Shown here: positions 34,784-44,033 of the stretch, piece by piece
How the letters are laid out: each line of letters starts with the position of its first letter
Numbering within the stretch: the stretch's first letter is position 1
Assembly: GCF_000372525.1 (NCBI RefSeq)
Contig: NZ_AQUR01000079.1
Location: 1-64,000, forward strand
DNA length: 64,000 nucleotides
Origin: Cupriavidus neocaledonicus
GTDB lineage: Bacteria > Pseudomonadota > Gammaproteobacteria > Burkholderiales > Burkholderiaceae
Direction of reading: 5' to 3'
Notes under the pieces: generated by a model
Database searches by the model: none
Seen by the model: only the letters and a program-made list of their open reading frames with translations
What the model was told of the DNA's origin: nothing
Translations under genes and position numbers: made by a program

Positions 34784-36409
34784 GTGTTGCAAGTCTTCAA
34801 GACATCCCTGCCCGGCCAGCGCCGGGCAGTCGCCCCCGCGCGCTGGCTGGCGCGGCTGGGCCGCCTGCCACTGGTGGCGCGCCTGTGCGCCGCCTTTGCC
34901 CTGGTCTACCTGTTCGGCGCCGCGGTCGGCCTGACCGGCATCGCCAACCTGGTCTCGATCAAGGCGCGCACCGATACCCTGTACCAGCACGACATGCACG
35001 GCGCCATCTCGGCGGAGCGGGCGCAATCAGCGCTGGCCGCGCTCGGGCGCGCCCAGCTGGCGCTGACCATGGCCACCAGCGGCACCGAGCGCGATGGCGC
35101 CGCCGACGAGATCGCGGCGGCGCTGTCGCAACTCGACGCGGCACTGGCCGGGGTGCAGCGGGCCGCGCCGGCCCAGGCGGCGCCACTGCTGCGCGAACGC
35201 CAGCGCGCCAGCGACCTGGCCCAGGCCTACGTGGCGTTGCTGCGCAAGCAGCCGCTGGATCCGCTGCAGTTCGACAGCGCGGTCTCGGTCGACGGCCATT
35301 TCGTCACCGAGCAATTGCAGCGGCTCAGCGGCCAGGTTGAAGCCGTACGCCGCCAGCAGGAGCACCAGGCCGCCGCCACCGTTGCCAGCGTCGCCGCCAG
35401 CCAGTTGCGCGCGCAGGCGTGGATGGCGGCCCTGCTCGGCGCCAGCCTGCTTGCAGCTGCGGCGCTGGCGTGGATTGCGGCGCGCAGCCTGCGCGCAGAA
35501 CTGGGCGGCGAGCCGCGCGATGCCGCCGATATCGCTCGCCGCATTGCCGCTGGCGACCTGACCGCCCCGATCGCGCTGCGCCCCTCGGACCACAGCAGCA
35601 TGCTGCACCATGTGGCCAGCATGCGCGACCAGCTGGCCGGCGTGCTGGGGCGCATCCAGGCCAGCGCCCACGAAATCACCGCGGCCAGCCAGCAGATCGC
35701 GGCGGGCAACCAGGCCCTGTCGTCACGTACCGAGCAGCAGGCCAGCGCACTCGACGCCACCACCGACAGCATGCAGGCGCTGGCGGCGCACGTCGTCGCC
35801 GCACATGCGCAGGCCACCGAAGCGAGCGAGATGGCCAGTGCCGCCCGCGCCGCCACCGAAGACGGCGCCGCCGTGGTGCAGCGCATGCGCGGCGCGATGG
35901 AGGCCCTGCACGGCCATTCACGCCATATCGCCGAGATTGTCGGCGTGATCGAAAGCATTGCCTTCCAGACCAATATCCTGGCCCTGAACGCCGCCGTGGA
36001 AGCCGCCCGTGCGGGCCCGGCGGGCCGCGGCTTTGCCGTGGTGGCGCAGGAAGTGCGCGCGCTGGCACAGCGCAGCGCCGAGGCGGCGCGGGAGATTGGC
36101 GGCATCGTCGGCAATGCCACGCATGAAATCGAGCAAGGGGCCAGCCTGAGCGGCACCGTGGTGACGGCGATGGACCGCATTGCCGCGACGGTGGGCCACA
36201 GCCACGCGCTGGCCGAGGGGCTGCGCACGCTCGCCGACGAGCAGGCCGAGCGCGTGCAGGGAGCCAGGCAGGCGGCCGCGCAACTGCGCCAGACGGCCCG
36301 GCAGAACGCCGCGCTGGTCGACGAACTGGCCGGCCAGGCGGCGCGGCTCGACCAGCAGGCCGCCGCGCTCGCCGGCGACGTTGCACGCTTTCGCTTCCGG
36401 CAGCCGTGA
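34784..36409 (+). CDS. Methyl-accepting chemotaxis protein
   Basis: 541 residues from a GTG with GGAG 9 nt upstream. Two membrane helices (about 35 to 60 and 210 to 232) flank a helical periplasmic four-helix-type sensor of about 150 residues; a short HAMP follows, then the cytoplasmic domain with the hairpin tip [22 protein letters not shown]. Ends without a CheR-tethering pentapeptide. Signal sensed is unknown. Confidence 0.92.
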   Translation: MLQVFKTSLPGQRRAVAPARWLARLGRLPLVARLCAAFALVYLFGAAVGLTGIANLVSIKARTDTLYQHDMHGAISAERAQSALAALGRAQLALTMATSGTERDGAADEIAAALSQLDAALAGVQRAAPAQAAPLLRERQRASDLAQAYVALLRKQPLDPLQFDSAVSVDGHFVTEQLQRLSGQVEAVRRQQEHQAAATVASVAASQLRAQAWMAALLGASLLAAAALAWIAARSLRAELGGEPRDAADIARRIAAGDLTAPIALRPSDHSSMLHHVASMRDQLAGVLGRIQASAHEITAASQQIAAGNQALSSRTEQQASALDATTDSMQALAAHVVAAHAQATEASEMASAARAATEDGAAVVQRMRGAMEALHGHSRHIAEIVGVIESIAFQTNILALNAAVEAARAGPAGRGFAVVAQEVRALAQRSAEAAREIGGIVGNATHEIEQGASLSGTVVTAMDRIAATVGHSHALAEGLRTLADEQAERVQGARQAAAQLRQTARQNAALVDELAGQAARLDQQAAALAGDVARFRFRQP

Positions 36410-36595
36410 GCGGGGCGTATCGGCAAAGTTGTGTCGGGGCGAAACATTTGTCATGACGACGTAACCGGCATTTACGTCTTCCGCGACGAAGTTACAGATA
36501 TGTTTCAACTGAACCCGCCCTGGTAACGTGACAGCCCGGTTGCGGCGAGTAACCTTGCTTCACACCAACTGAACTGGCACCCCGCACAGGAAACC

Positions 36596-37192
36596 ATGGC
36601 TGAACGACTCATCATGCTGGACGTACCCGGCGTCCTGTACTCCGAGCGCTCCCGCGCCCGCCTCGGCGGCATTCCGGATTCGGGCACGCCGCGCGACGTC
36701 AGGTTCTTCGACCCGGTCGCGCTTGGCTTCGTGCGCAGGCTGTTCGGCGTGGCTGGCGCCCGTGTGGTGGTAGCCGATGCCTGGCGCCGGGGCACGCCGG
36801 CCGCCATCCTGCAACAGCTGGACCTGCAGGTCGAAGCCATGACACCGCCGGTTGCAGGCGGCCACGGCGCCGAGATCGAAGCTTTCTTCGCCCAGGGCGC
36901 GCGCCCGGTCCATTACGTGATCCTGTCCTGTGCCGCGGCCGAGTCGATGCCCGAGGCGCTGCGCGAGCATCTGGTCACGGTCGATCCGGCCATGGGCCTG
37001 ACCCTGGAGAATTTCCAGCGGGCCCTCGATATCCTGGGCGTCGCCTGTCCGTCCACGGTGATGCCGGCGCCGAAGCTGGATGCCGGGCTCAAGGCCAAGC
37101 TGGCGCAATTGCAGCAACTGGCACGGGACAATCCCGCCCGCTTCGGCAGCGCGCTGGCACCGGCACGCGAGGTGACGGCCGTCCACGCCTGA
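36596..37192 (+). CDS. HAD-like protein (HAD_SAK_2 type) with altered active site
   Basis: 198 residues. The start LIMLDVPGVLYSERS and the segment FFDPVALGFVRRLFGVAGARVVVADAWRR resemble the HAD domain seen in Swiss-army-knife RNA-repair proteins (LDIDGVL and SSWR motifs). The first Asp is kept (Asp9), but the general-acid Asp is Pro (D-V-P-G) and SSWR is ADAWR, so catalysis by the usual mechanism is doubtful. No fused ligase or kinase is present. Family assignment is by motif memory and moderate. Confidence 0.55.
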   Translation: MAERLIMLDVPGVLYSERSRARLGGIPDSGTPRDVRFFDPVALGFVRRLFGVAGARVVVADAWRRGTPAAILQQLDLQVEAMTPPVAGGHGAEIEAFFAQGARPVHYVILSCAAAESMPEALREHLVTVDPAMGLTLENFQRALDILGVACPSTVMPAPKLDAGLKAKLAQLQQLARDNPARFGSALAPAREVTAVHA

Positions 37193-37372
37193 GTCGTCGC
37201 CGCCATGCCGTCCCAAACGGGGCGCCCACGGGCGCCCCGTTTTGCGTTGGTCGATCCGGAACGCGCACGACCAGTCGGCCGAGCCGCGCGCATCCGGCGA
37301 ACCCGGTACTGCGATCCCTTATCATGCTCGCTGTCGCCGGCACCGTGCCGGCGTTTTGCGCCAGGACCCGCC

Positions 37373-37741
37373 ATGCCCCACCTCGTCATCGAACTGACTG
37401 AAAACACCCGCCTGAACTGCTCGCAGGAAGAACTGCTGGACGAAGCCAATGCCGCCCTGCTGGCATCGGGCCAGTTCCAGGAGGCGGATATCAAGTCGCG
37501 CTGCATCACGCTGTCGACCTACCGCCAGGGCATCGATGCCGTCGAGCGGGCTTTTGTCCATGCGCGCCTGTCGATCCTGGACGGGCGCGATACCGCCGTG
37601 CGCCAGGCGCTGGCGCAGGCGGTCTGCGATGTGATTGCCGAAGCCGTGCGCTCCGGCGGCGGCACCGGCCAGAATGTGCAGGTGTCAGTGGAAGTCTGCG
37701 AGATGGCGCGCGCCACCTACGCCAAGCAATTGGTGGCCTGA
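37373..37741 (+). CDS. hpaF: 5-carboxymethyl-2-hydroxymuconate delta-isomerase
   Basis: 122 residues: MPHLVIELTENTRLN with the catalytic Pro directly after Met, as in the tautomerase superfamily, and CITLSTYRQG in the middle. The enzyme isomerises an intermediate of homoprotocatechuate (4-hydroxyphenylacetate) breakdown. Other hpa genes are not in the window. Confidence 0.85.
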   Translation: MPHLVIELTENTRLNCSQEELLDEANAALLASGQFQEADIKSRCITLSTYRQGIDAVERAFVHARLSILDGRDTAVRQALAQAVCDVIAEAVRSGGGTGQNVQVSVEVCEMARATYAKQLVA

Positions 37742-37768
37742 TCCGCCGCGCGGCCGGGCGGCCGCCCA

Positions 37769-37859
37769 ATAAAAAACCCGCGGCCGTTGCGGCCGCGGGC
37801 GGAAGCTTCAGGAAGTCTCCGGAAGCTTTGTCATGGGGAGCGCCCCCGCACCCATGACG
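37769..37859 (-). ncRNA. Candidate small RNA with three stem-loops and terminator
   Basis: Minus strand, 5' to 3': hairpin 1 between 37858 to 37851 and 37837 to 37830 (GTCATGGG/CCCATGAC arms), hairpin 2 between 37828 to 37822 and 37809 to 37803 (AAGCTTC/GAAGCTT arms, 12-nt loop), hairpin 3 between 37799 to 37790 and 37786 to 37777 (10-bp GC stem), followed by six T and ATT. A TAGAAT at 37871 to 37866 (minus) could be a -10 box, giving about 90 nt. It is separated from the HU gene by that gene's own terminator. Confidence 0.55.
37777..37799 (-). terminator. Intrinsic terminator (minus strand)
   Basis: CCCGCGGCCG (37777 to 37786) and CGGCCGCGGG (37790 to 37799) with loop TTG; on the minus strand followed by six T (37776 to 37771). 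Ends the candidate sRNA. Confidence 0.75.
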
Positions 37860-37935
37860 TAGTCGATTCTAGGTGGGCGACATCGCCACCGACTTGACCT
37901 GGATTAAACGCTGCCGCATTGATGCCGGCGGCCAT

Positions 37936-37965
37936 AAAAAAAGGAGCCGGCAAGCGGCTCCTTTT
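37936..37965 (-). terminator. Intrinsic terminator of the PAKKA-tailed HU gene
   Basis: AAAAGGAGCCG (37939 to 37949) pairs with CGGCTCCTTTT (37955 to 37965); A- and T-runs on both sides make it potentially bidirectional. Located 23 bp after the HU stop. Confidence 0.85.
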
Positions 37966-37987
37966 CTTTCTGGACAACTGGCGCAGA

Positions 37988-38446
37988 TCAGGCTGCGGCG
38001 TCCTTCAGCTTCTTCAGCGGACGGACCTTGACCTTGACACTGGCCGGCTTGGCCGGGAACCAGCGCTCTTCACCGGTGAACGGGTCCTTGCCGAAGCGCT
38101 TCTTCTTGGCCGGCACTTGCTGCGCCGTGACCTTCAGCAGGCCGGGCAGCGTGAACTCGCCAGCGCCCTTCTTGTTCAGCGCGCCGACGATGGTGTTTTC
38201 CAGGTGGGCCAGCACCGTCTTCACGGTCTTGGCTTCCAGTTCCGTCTGAGCTACCAGGTGAGCGACCAGGCTCGACTTGTTGAAGGTGTCCTTCAGCGGG
38301 CGCGCAACGGGCGCAGCGGCGGGAGCAGCCTTCTTGGCCGGCGTGGCCTTCTTGGCGGCAGCCTTCACGGGTGCCTTGGTTGCCGCAGCCTTCTTGGCGG
38401 CGGGCTTGGTTGCAGTCTTCGCGGTCGGTTTCGCTTTGGTCGCCAT
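37988..38446 (-). CDS. HU-family DNA-binding protein with Lys/Ala/Pro-rich N-terminal tail
   Basis: 152 residues from the ATG at 38446. Residues 1 to about 50 are Lys/Ala/Pro/Thr repeats (KKAAATKAPVKAAAKKATPA) resembling histone H1 tails. Residues 52 to 145 are an HU/IHF fold: NKSSLVAHLVAQTELEAKTVKTVL and FTLPGLLKVTAQQVPAKKKRFGKDPFTGEERWFPAKP. Such tailed HU proteins are typical of Burkholderiales and probably compact the nucleoid. The tail is at the N-terminus. Confidence 0.88.
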   Translation of the reverse strand: MATKAKPTAKTATKPAAKKAAATKAPVKAAAKKATPAKKAAPAAAPVARPLKDTFNKSSLVAHLVAQTELEAKTVKTVLAHLENTIVGALNKKGAGEFTLPGLLKVTAQQVPAKKKRFGKDPFTGEERWFPAKPASVKVKVRPLKKLKDAAA

Positions 38447-38843
38447 ATCGATATTCGTAAGTTGAACAGATGGATGCCGGCAGGTGTTATGCATTGCTAC
38501 TGAGCGTTGCGCAATCGCCTGATCGACGCCCACTGAATCATAGCGGAAAGTGCCCTAAGTCAAGGGGTTTTCGTGCATGCGAAGGGTAAAACCCGGTAAA
38601 AACCCCGGGTTTTGTCGCGGCTTTGCCTCAGTGCAAGCGCGAAAACGGCCTACGTCCCCGCGTTTTGACGTGCGCGGCCTCGGCGCGAAGTCCGGGGCGC
38701 AACGCTGCGCGCGCGTCTGGACGCTACCCTTCGCGCTCTGAGTATCGACAACGCAGGCGGCATGACACGGCTGGTTGGATGGGCATGGCAGCCTTCGTCC
38801 GCGTCGCAGACCACCGAGCGAGCATCCCGCCGGGCAGCCCTGG
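38447..38843. other. Intergenic region with one hairpin
   Basis: No gene supported. AAAACCCGG (38588 to 38596) pairs with CCGGGTTTT (38605 to 38613) around an 8-nt loop with A/T ends on both sides, a weak bidirectional terminator. Confidence 0.45.
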
Positions 38844-39341
38844 TCAGTGCGCGCGGGCGGCCATGGCGTCGCGCGTATCGCGCGCCAGCCCCAGTGCAAA
38901 GGCCGTTTCGGCAACCAGGAACAACGGGCCGATCAGCAGGCCGACGAGGTCATCGACAAAGGCGGGCTTGCGCCCTTCGAAATAGTGGCCGATGAACTGG
39001 ATCACCCATCCCACCACGAACAGGCCGATGCCGAGCGCGAGCCACCAGCTTGTCGGCATCGCCGCGATATGCGCGCCAGCATAGAGGAACACCGCGAGGA
39101 TCAGCGCCATCGCCACGCCGAAGCCCAGCGACAGGCGCAGGTAGAACAGGCACGACAGGATATACAGCAGCATGGCCGGCGTCAGCACGGCGCTGCCGTC
39201 GCCCAGTGCCAGCGCCGGCCGCGCCAGCAGCGTGGTCACGGCCAGCACGATCATCGGGACGCCGAGAAAATGCGTGAAGACGTTGCGCGGATCGCGATGG
39301 TAGGCGGCGTAGTTGGCGAGGTGTTCGATCAGGGTTTTCAC
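38844..39341 (-). CDS. Mpo1-like (DUF962) membrane protein
   Basis: 165 residues, four to five membrane helices. LANYAAYHRDPRNVFTHFLGVPM at the start and WVIQFIGHYFEGRKPAFVDDLVGLL near the end are the DUF962 signatures, whose His residues bind iron in yeast Mpo1, a dioxygenase of 2-hydroxy fatty acid alpha-oxidation. Bacterial role not established. Confidence 0.85.
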   Translation of the reverse strand: MKTLIEHLANYAAYHRDPRNVFTHFLGVPMIVLAVTTLLARPALALGDGSAVLTPAMLLYILSCLFYLRLSLGFGVAMALILAVFLYAGAHIAAMPTSWWLALGIGLFVVGWVIQFIGHYFEGRKPAFVDDLVGLLIGPLFLVAETAFALGLARDTRDAMAARAH

Positions 39342-39541
39342 GGGGGCGTCTCCTGGACTGCGCTATGGCGCGCGCGGCGGGCGCGAGGTGGATTTATAGT
39401 AATGGGCGCGCACCGGCCGGTCTGTCAGGTTTTTGACATTCCGGCAGGTGCCCGTACCTGGAGACCGGCAAGCCGTTGGCGCGCCCGCCACTCCCGCTCT
39501 CCTCGCCCCACACCACCCCAACGCGCAGCCCTCCCGACACG

Positions 39542-40243
39542 ATGTCCAGCCCGATGTTGCTATGCAGCGACCCACTCGCCCCGGTGCGTGCGGGCGCATG
39601 GTTCAGCCAGTTGCCGCCGGCGCTGCGTCAGGCGCTGCTGGACGACGGCAGCCTGCGCCGGCTGGTCGCCGGCGAGACCCTGTTTGCGCGGGGCGACCGC
39701 TTCGATGGCCTGTATTGTGTCGCCAGCGGCACCATGCAGATCCATGCCAGCGACGCGTCGGGCAAGGCCGCGATGCTGGGCCTGCTCGAGCCCGGCACCT
39801 GGTTCGGCGAAATTTGCCTGTTCGATGGCCTGCCGCGCACCCATGACGCGCGCGCGGTCACCGCCGCCACGCTGTGGCATGTACCGCGCACCGCGCTGGC
39901 GCAGCGCCTGGCGCAGCAGCCGGCATGGTGGCAGGCGTTCGGGCAACTGCTGGCGGCCAAGACCCGCGAGGCCTTCCACTATGTCGAGGAAGCGCAGTTG
40001 CTGCCGCCGCCGGCACGTGTCGCGCGCCGGCTGGCGGCGATCGCGCATGGCTACGGCAACCGGCCGGACGGCAGTGCCACGCGGCGGGTGCGCATTGCGC
40101 AAGAGCAGCTGGCGCAGATGCTGGGCCTGTCGCGCCAGACCGTGAACCACGCGCTGCGCGAGCTGGAGGCGCATGGACTACTGCGTCTTCAATATGGCGG
40201 CATCGAACTGCTCGACCTGCCCGCGCTGGAAGCGCTCAACTGA
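39542..40243 (+). CDS. Crp/Fnr-family transcriptional regulator
   Basis: 233 residues from the ATG at 39542. Cyclic-nucleotide-binding fold (about 15 to 130: LVAGETLFARGDRFDGLYCVASGTMQIHA and LEPGTWFGEICLFDG) and a C-terminal Crp-type HTH (RIAQEQLAQMLGLSRQTVNHALRELEAHGLL). No Fnr-type cysteine cluster. Followed after 26 bp by the arylamine N-acetyltransferase gene, suggesting co-transcription. Confidence 0.9.
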   Translation: MSSPMLLCSDPLAPVRAGAWFSQLPPALRQALLDDGSLRRLVAGETLFARGDRFDGLYCVASGTMQIHASDASGKAAMLGLLEPGTWFGEICLFDGLPRTHDARAVTAATLWHVPRTALAQRLAQQPAWWQAFGQLLAAKTREAFHYVEEAQLLPPPARVARRLAAIAHGYGNRPDGSATRRVRIAQEQLAQMLGLSRQTVNHALRELEAHGLLRLQYGGIELLDLPALEALN

Positions 40244-40269
40244 CCGCACCGTACCGGAGCCCCGATACC

Positions 40270-41136
40270 ATGACCACCCTTGACGCCGCCCAACTGGACG
40301 CCTGGCTGGCGCGCCTCGGCATCGCCGCGCCGCCCTCGCCCACGCTGCCAGCACTGGACGCGGTGCTGGCGGCGCACCTGGCCAGCATCCCATTCGAGAA
40401 CGTCGACCCGCTGCTGCGCCGCCCGGTGCGCATCGACCTCGCTGCCGTGTTCGACAAGCTGGTCACGCGCCGGCGCGGCGGCTACTGCTTTGAACTCAAT
40501 ACGCTGCTCAGCGCCGGGCTGGGTGCGCTGGGCTACGAGGTGACACCGCTGGCCGCGCGCGTGCGCTGGGGCGTGCCGGACCACGTCACGACCATGACCT
40601 CGCACATGCTGCTGCGCGTGGAAGTGGCCCACCGCAGCTATCTGGTCGACGTCGGCTTCGGCGGCCCGACGCCGTTCCGCGCGATGCCGCTGTCCGAGCC
40701 GGCCGACGACGGCTTTCCCTACCGGCTGGTGCCATCGCCGGTGCCAGCCAGCGCCAGTGCGTTCCACAGCTACGACCTGCAGGCGCGCGGCGATGCGGGC
40801 TGGATCCCGGTCTACCGTTTCGACCTGACGCCACAGCCGCCGATCGATTTCGAGGCGCGCAACTGGTATGTCTCGACGCATCCTGACAGTGTCTTCCTGC
40901 AGCGCCTGATGGCCGCGCGCACCGATGACGGCACACGCGTGACGCTGGCCAACGGCGAACTGGCCGAGCGCGCCCCGGACGGCAGCGTGCGCCGCACGCA
41001 CCTGCCGCATGCTGACGCCGTGGTGCAAGCCCTGTCGGAGCGCTTCGGCATCGTGCTGGACGACGCGCTGCGCCAGGGCCTGAGAGCCGCGCTGCCTGAC
41101 TTGCTGGCGCCTGCGACGGCATCCGCCGGCAGCTGA
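40270..41136 (+). CDS. nat: Arylamine N-acetyltransferase
   Basis: 288 residues. Catalytic triad visible: Cys73 (RRGGYCFELN), His112 (TMTSHMLL) and Asp127 (LVDVGFGGP). Transfers acetyl from acetyl-CoA to arylamines and hydrazines in the cytosol. Directly follows the Crp-type regulator. Confidence 0.93.
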   Translation: MTTLDAAQLDAWLARLGIAAPPSPTLPALDAVLAAHLASIPFENVDPLLRRPVRIDLAAVFDKLVTRRRGGYCFELNTLLSAGLGALGYEVTPLAARVRWGVPDHVTTMTSHMLLRVEVAHRSYLVDVGFGGPTPFRAMPLSEPADDGFPYRLVPSPVPASASAFHSYDLQARGDAGWIPVYRFDLTPQPPIDFEARNWYVSTHPDSVFLQRLMAARTDDGTRVTLANGELAERAPDGSVRRTHLPHADAVVQALSERFGIVLDDALRQGLRAALPDLLAPATASAGS

Positions 41137-41373
41137 AGCGCTGCGGCTCCGCACTGCAGCATCGGCTTCATGCACCGCGCGCATTGCCAGCAGAAAGAAT
41201 GCTGATAAGGCCTGCAAGCGCCACCCGGCGCTGTGGACGCGGGCATGGCCGCGCCACATAATGTCCCGGCGATGCCGCCTGCGGGCGCGTCTGCAGCACT
41301 ACAGCGCGGCACCTCGCCGCCAGCACAAGCCGGCCAGCATCGCTGACGCCGGCGCAGCCATACAGGAGACTCC

Positions 41374-42138
41374 ATGTCATTGTTCGATCTGACGGGCAAG
41401 GTTGCCATCGTCACGGGCTCTTCGCGCGGCATCGGCCGCGCCATCGCCGAGCAGATGGCCGTACAGGGCGCCAAGGTCGTGATTTCCTCGCGCAAGGCCG
41501 AGGCCTGCCAGGAAGTGGTGGATGCGATCAACGCCCGCCATGGCGCCGGCACCGCGATTGCGGTCCCGGCCAATATCTCTTCGAAGGACGACCTGCAGCG
41601 CCTGGTCGACGAGACCAACCGCGCCTTCGGCAAGATCGACGTGCTGGTCTGCAATGCCGCGTCCAACCCCTACTACGGGCCGATGAGCGGCGTGTCGGAC
41701 GACCAGTTCCGCAAGGTGCTGGACAACAACGTCATCTCCAACCACTGGCTGATCCAGATGGTGGCGCCCCAGATGATCGACCGCAAGGATGGCTCGATCA
41801 TCATCGTGTCGTCGATCGGCGGCCTGCGCGGCTCGCCCACCATCGGCGTCTACAACATTTCCAAGGCCGCCGACTTCCAGCTGGCGCGCAACCTGGCGGT
41901 GGAATTCGGGCCGCACAATGTGCGCGTGAACTGCATCGCGCCGGGGCTGATCAAGACCGACTTCGCGCGCGCGCTGTGGGAAGACCCGGAACGCTACAAG
42001 CAGTCGACGCAGGGCGCCCCGCTGCGACGCATCGGCGAGCCGATCGAGATCGCCGGCGCGGCCGTGTTCCTGGCCTCCGCGGCCAGCACCTTCATGACCG
42101 GCCAGGCCATGGTGGTGGACGGCGGCGTGACCATCTGA
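41374..42138 (+). CDS. Short-chain dehydrogenase/reductase
   Basis: 254 residues with TGSSRGIG cofactor motif, NAAS, and the Ser-Tyr-Lys active site (IVSSIGG then YNISKAA). Classical SDR, length normal. AGGAGA lies before the ATG. The next gene, 97 bp on, is an acyl-CoA ligase on the same strand, so a fatty-acid or related acyl pathway is plausible. Confidence 0.92.
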   Translation: MSLFDLTGKVAIVTGSSRGIGRAIAEQMAVQGAKVVISSRKAEACQEVVDAINARHGAGTAIAVPANISSKDDLQRLVDETNRAFGKIDVLVCNAASNPYYGPMSGVSDDQFRKVLDNNVISNHWLIQMVAPQMIDRKDGSIIIVSSIGGLRGSPTIGVYNISKAADFQLARNLAVEFGPHNVRVNCIAPGLIKTDFARALWEDPERYKQSTQGAPLRRIGEPIEIAGAAVFLASAASTFMTGQAMVVDGGVTI

Positions 42139-42235
42139 GCCTTAGCCGCAAGCGTTGCCAGGCGGCCGGCGCTGATTGCGCCGGCCGCTTTCCTGCGTTT
42201 CCCTCAACCTGCAGGGCAGTTCCGGGAGGCAGTCC

Positions 42236-43984
42236 ATGTCGAGCAATCCGCAGTCGGCCGGCACCTGGCCGGTCATGTCGCTGGCCGAGGCTCACGCCCG
42301 CCTGACCGCGCCAGGCGCGCCGTTCGAAACCGAGACCCGCGTGATCCGCGGCATCCCCACCACGGTCTGGAAGAACGCGCCGCCCACGCTGCGCGAGCTG
42401 CTGCTGGCCACGCGCGCGTTTGCCGATCGCACCTTCGTGGTGTACGAGGACGAGCGCGTCTCCTACGATGCGTTTGTGCGCGCCGCCATCGCCATGGCCC
42501 ATGCGCTGGTGCGCGACGGCGTGCGCAAGGGCGACCGCGTGGCGCTGGCGATGCGCAACCTGCCCGAATGGCCAGTGGCGTTCTACGGCGCGCTGCTGGC
42601 CGGCGCCATCGTGACCCCGCTCAATGCCTGGTGGACCGGCCAGGAGCTGGAATATGGCCTGGCCGATTCCGGCAGCCGCATCGCCATCGTCGATGCGGAG
42701 CGGCTCGATCGCATCCTCGAACACCTGCCCGGCTGTCCGGCGCTGGAACGCATCTACGTCTCGCGCGCGGGCGCTGTGCCAGCGGACCCGCGCGTGACGG
42801 CGCTGGAAAGCGTGCTCGGCGCTTCGGCAAGCTGGGCGGCGCTGCCGGAACAGGCGCCGCCCGCGGTCGAGATCGCGCCCGACGACGACGCCACCATCTT
42901 CTACACCTCCGGCACTACCGGCAAGCCGAAGGGTGCGCTGGGCACGCACCGCAATTCCACCTCGGTGGCGGTGGCCGGTGGCTTCAGTCCGCTGCGCAAC
43001 CTGCTGCGCCGCGGCGAGCCGATCCCTGCGCCGGACCCGGCCGCGCCGCAAAAGTCGATGCTGCTGGCCGTGCCGTTCTTTCATGTCACCGGCTGCATGG
43101 CGGTGCTCAACGGCGCCATCGCAACCGGCGGCAAGATCGTGCTGCTGCACCGCTGGGACGCGCTGCGCGGCATGGAACTGATCGAACGCGAGCGCTGCAC
43201 CGCGGCCGGCGGCGTGCCGACCATCGCATGGCAGATCCTGGAACATCCCGAGCGCGGCCGCTTCGACCTGTCGTCGCTCGAGAACATCAACTACGGCGGC
43301 GCACCAGCCTCGCCGGAGCTGGTCCGGCGCATCCGCGAAGTATTCCCGCTGGCCGCCCCCGGCATTGGCTGGGGCATGACGGAAACCTCGTCGACCTTCA
43401 CCAGCCACAGCGCCGAAGAATACGTGATGCGCCCCGACAGCAGCGGCCCGGCGCTGCCGATCGGCGAGATGAAGGTGGTCGACGGCCGCGGCCAGGCGCT
43501 GCCGCCCGGTGAAACCGGCGAGCTGATGGCGCGCGGCGCCAATGTCGTGCGCGGCTATTGGAACAAGCCCGAGGCCACTGCCCAGACCTTCGTCGACGGC
43601 TGGCTGCGCACCGGCGACATTGCCCGGCTCGATGACGAGGGCTACGTCTATATCGTCGACCGCATGAAGGACATGCTGATCCGCGGCGGCGAGAACATCT
43701 ACTGCATCGAAGTGGAAAGCGCGCTGTACGAGCACCCCGCGGTCATGGATGCGTCGGTGGTCGGGCTGCCGCACCGGACGCTGGGCGAGGAGCCGGCCGC
43801 CGTGGTCAGCCTGAAGCCGGGCATGCAGGCGAGCGAAGCCGAGTTGCAGGATTTCGTGCGCGCGCGGCTGGCGGCGTTCAAGGTGCCGGTGCGTATCCTG
43901 ATTTACCACGACATGCTGCCGCGCAATGCCAATGGCAAGATCATGAAATCGAACCTGCGCAAGCTGTTCGACGCCGCCGCGTAA
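42236..43984 (+). CDS. Acyl-CoA synthetase (AMP-forming ligase)
   Basis: 582 residues from the ATG at 42236 (GGGAGG upstream). ANL motifs: FYTSGTTGKPKGALGTH, GWGMTETSS, RTGDIARLDDEGYVYIVDRMKDM, ENIYCIEVE, and the C-terminal Lys in NANGKIMKS. Longer than the enzyme at 23723 and only distantly related. Probably works with the SDR just upstream. Confidence 0.92.
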   Translation: MSSNPQSAGTWPVMSLAEAHARLTAPGAPFETETRVIRGIPTTVWKNAPPTLRELLLATRAFADRTFVVYEDERVSYDAFVRAAIAMAHALVRDGVRKGDRVALAMRNLPEWPVAFYGALLAGAIVTPLNAWWTGQELEYGLADSGSRIAIVDAERLDRILEHLPGCPALERIYVSRAGAVPADPRVTALESVLGASASWAALPEQAPPAVEIAPDDDATIFYTSGTTGKPKGALGTHRNSTSVAVAGGFSPLRNLLRRGEPIPAPDPAAPQKSMLLAVPFFHVTGCMAVLNGAIATGGKIVLLHRWDALRGMELIERERCTAAGGVPTIAWQILEHPERGRFDLSSLENINYGGAPASPELVRRIREVFPLAAPGIGWGMTETSSTFTSHSAEEYVMRPDSSGPALPIGEMKVVDGRGQALPPGETGELMARGANVVRGYWNKPEATAQTFVDGWLRTGDIARLDDEGYVYIVDRMKDMLIRGGENIYCIEVESALYEHPAVMDASVVGLPHRTLGEEPAAVVSLKPGMQASEAELQDFVRARLAAFKVPVRILIYHDMLPRNANGKIMKSNLRKLFDAAA

Positions 43985-44033
43985 GCCGAAGCGGCGCGAC
44001 CGCATCGATCCGATCCTTCACCAGGAAGACAAA

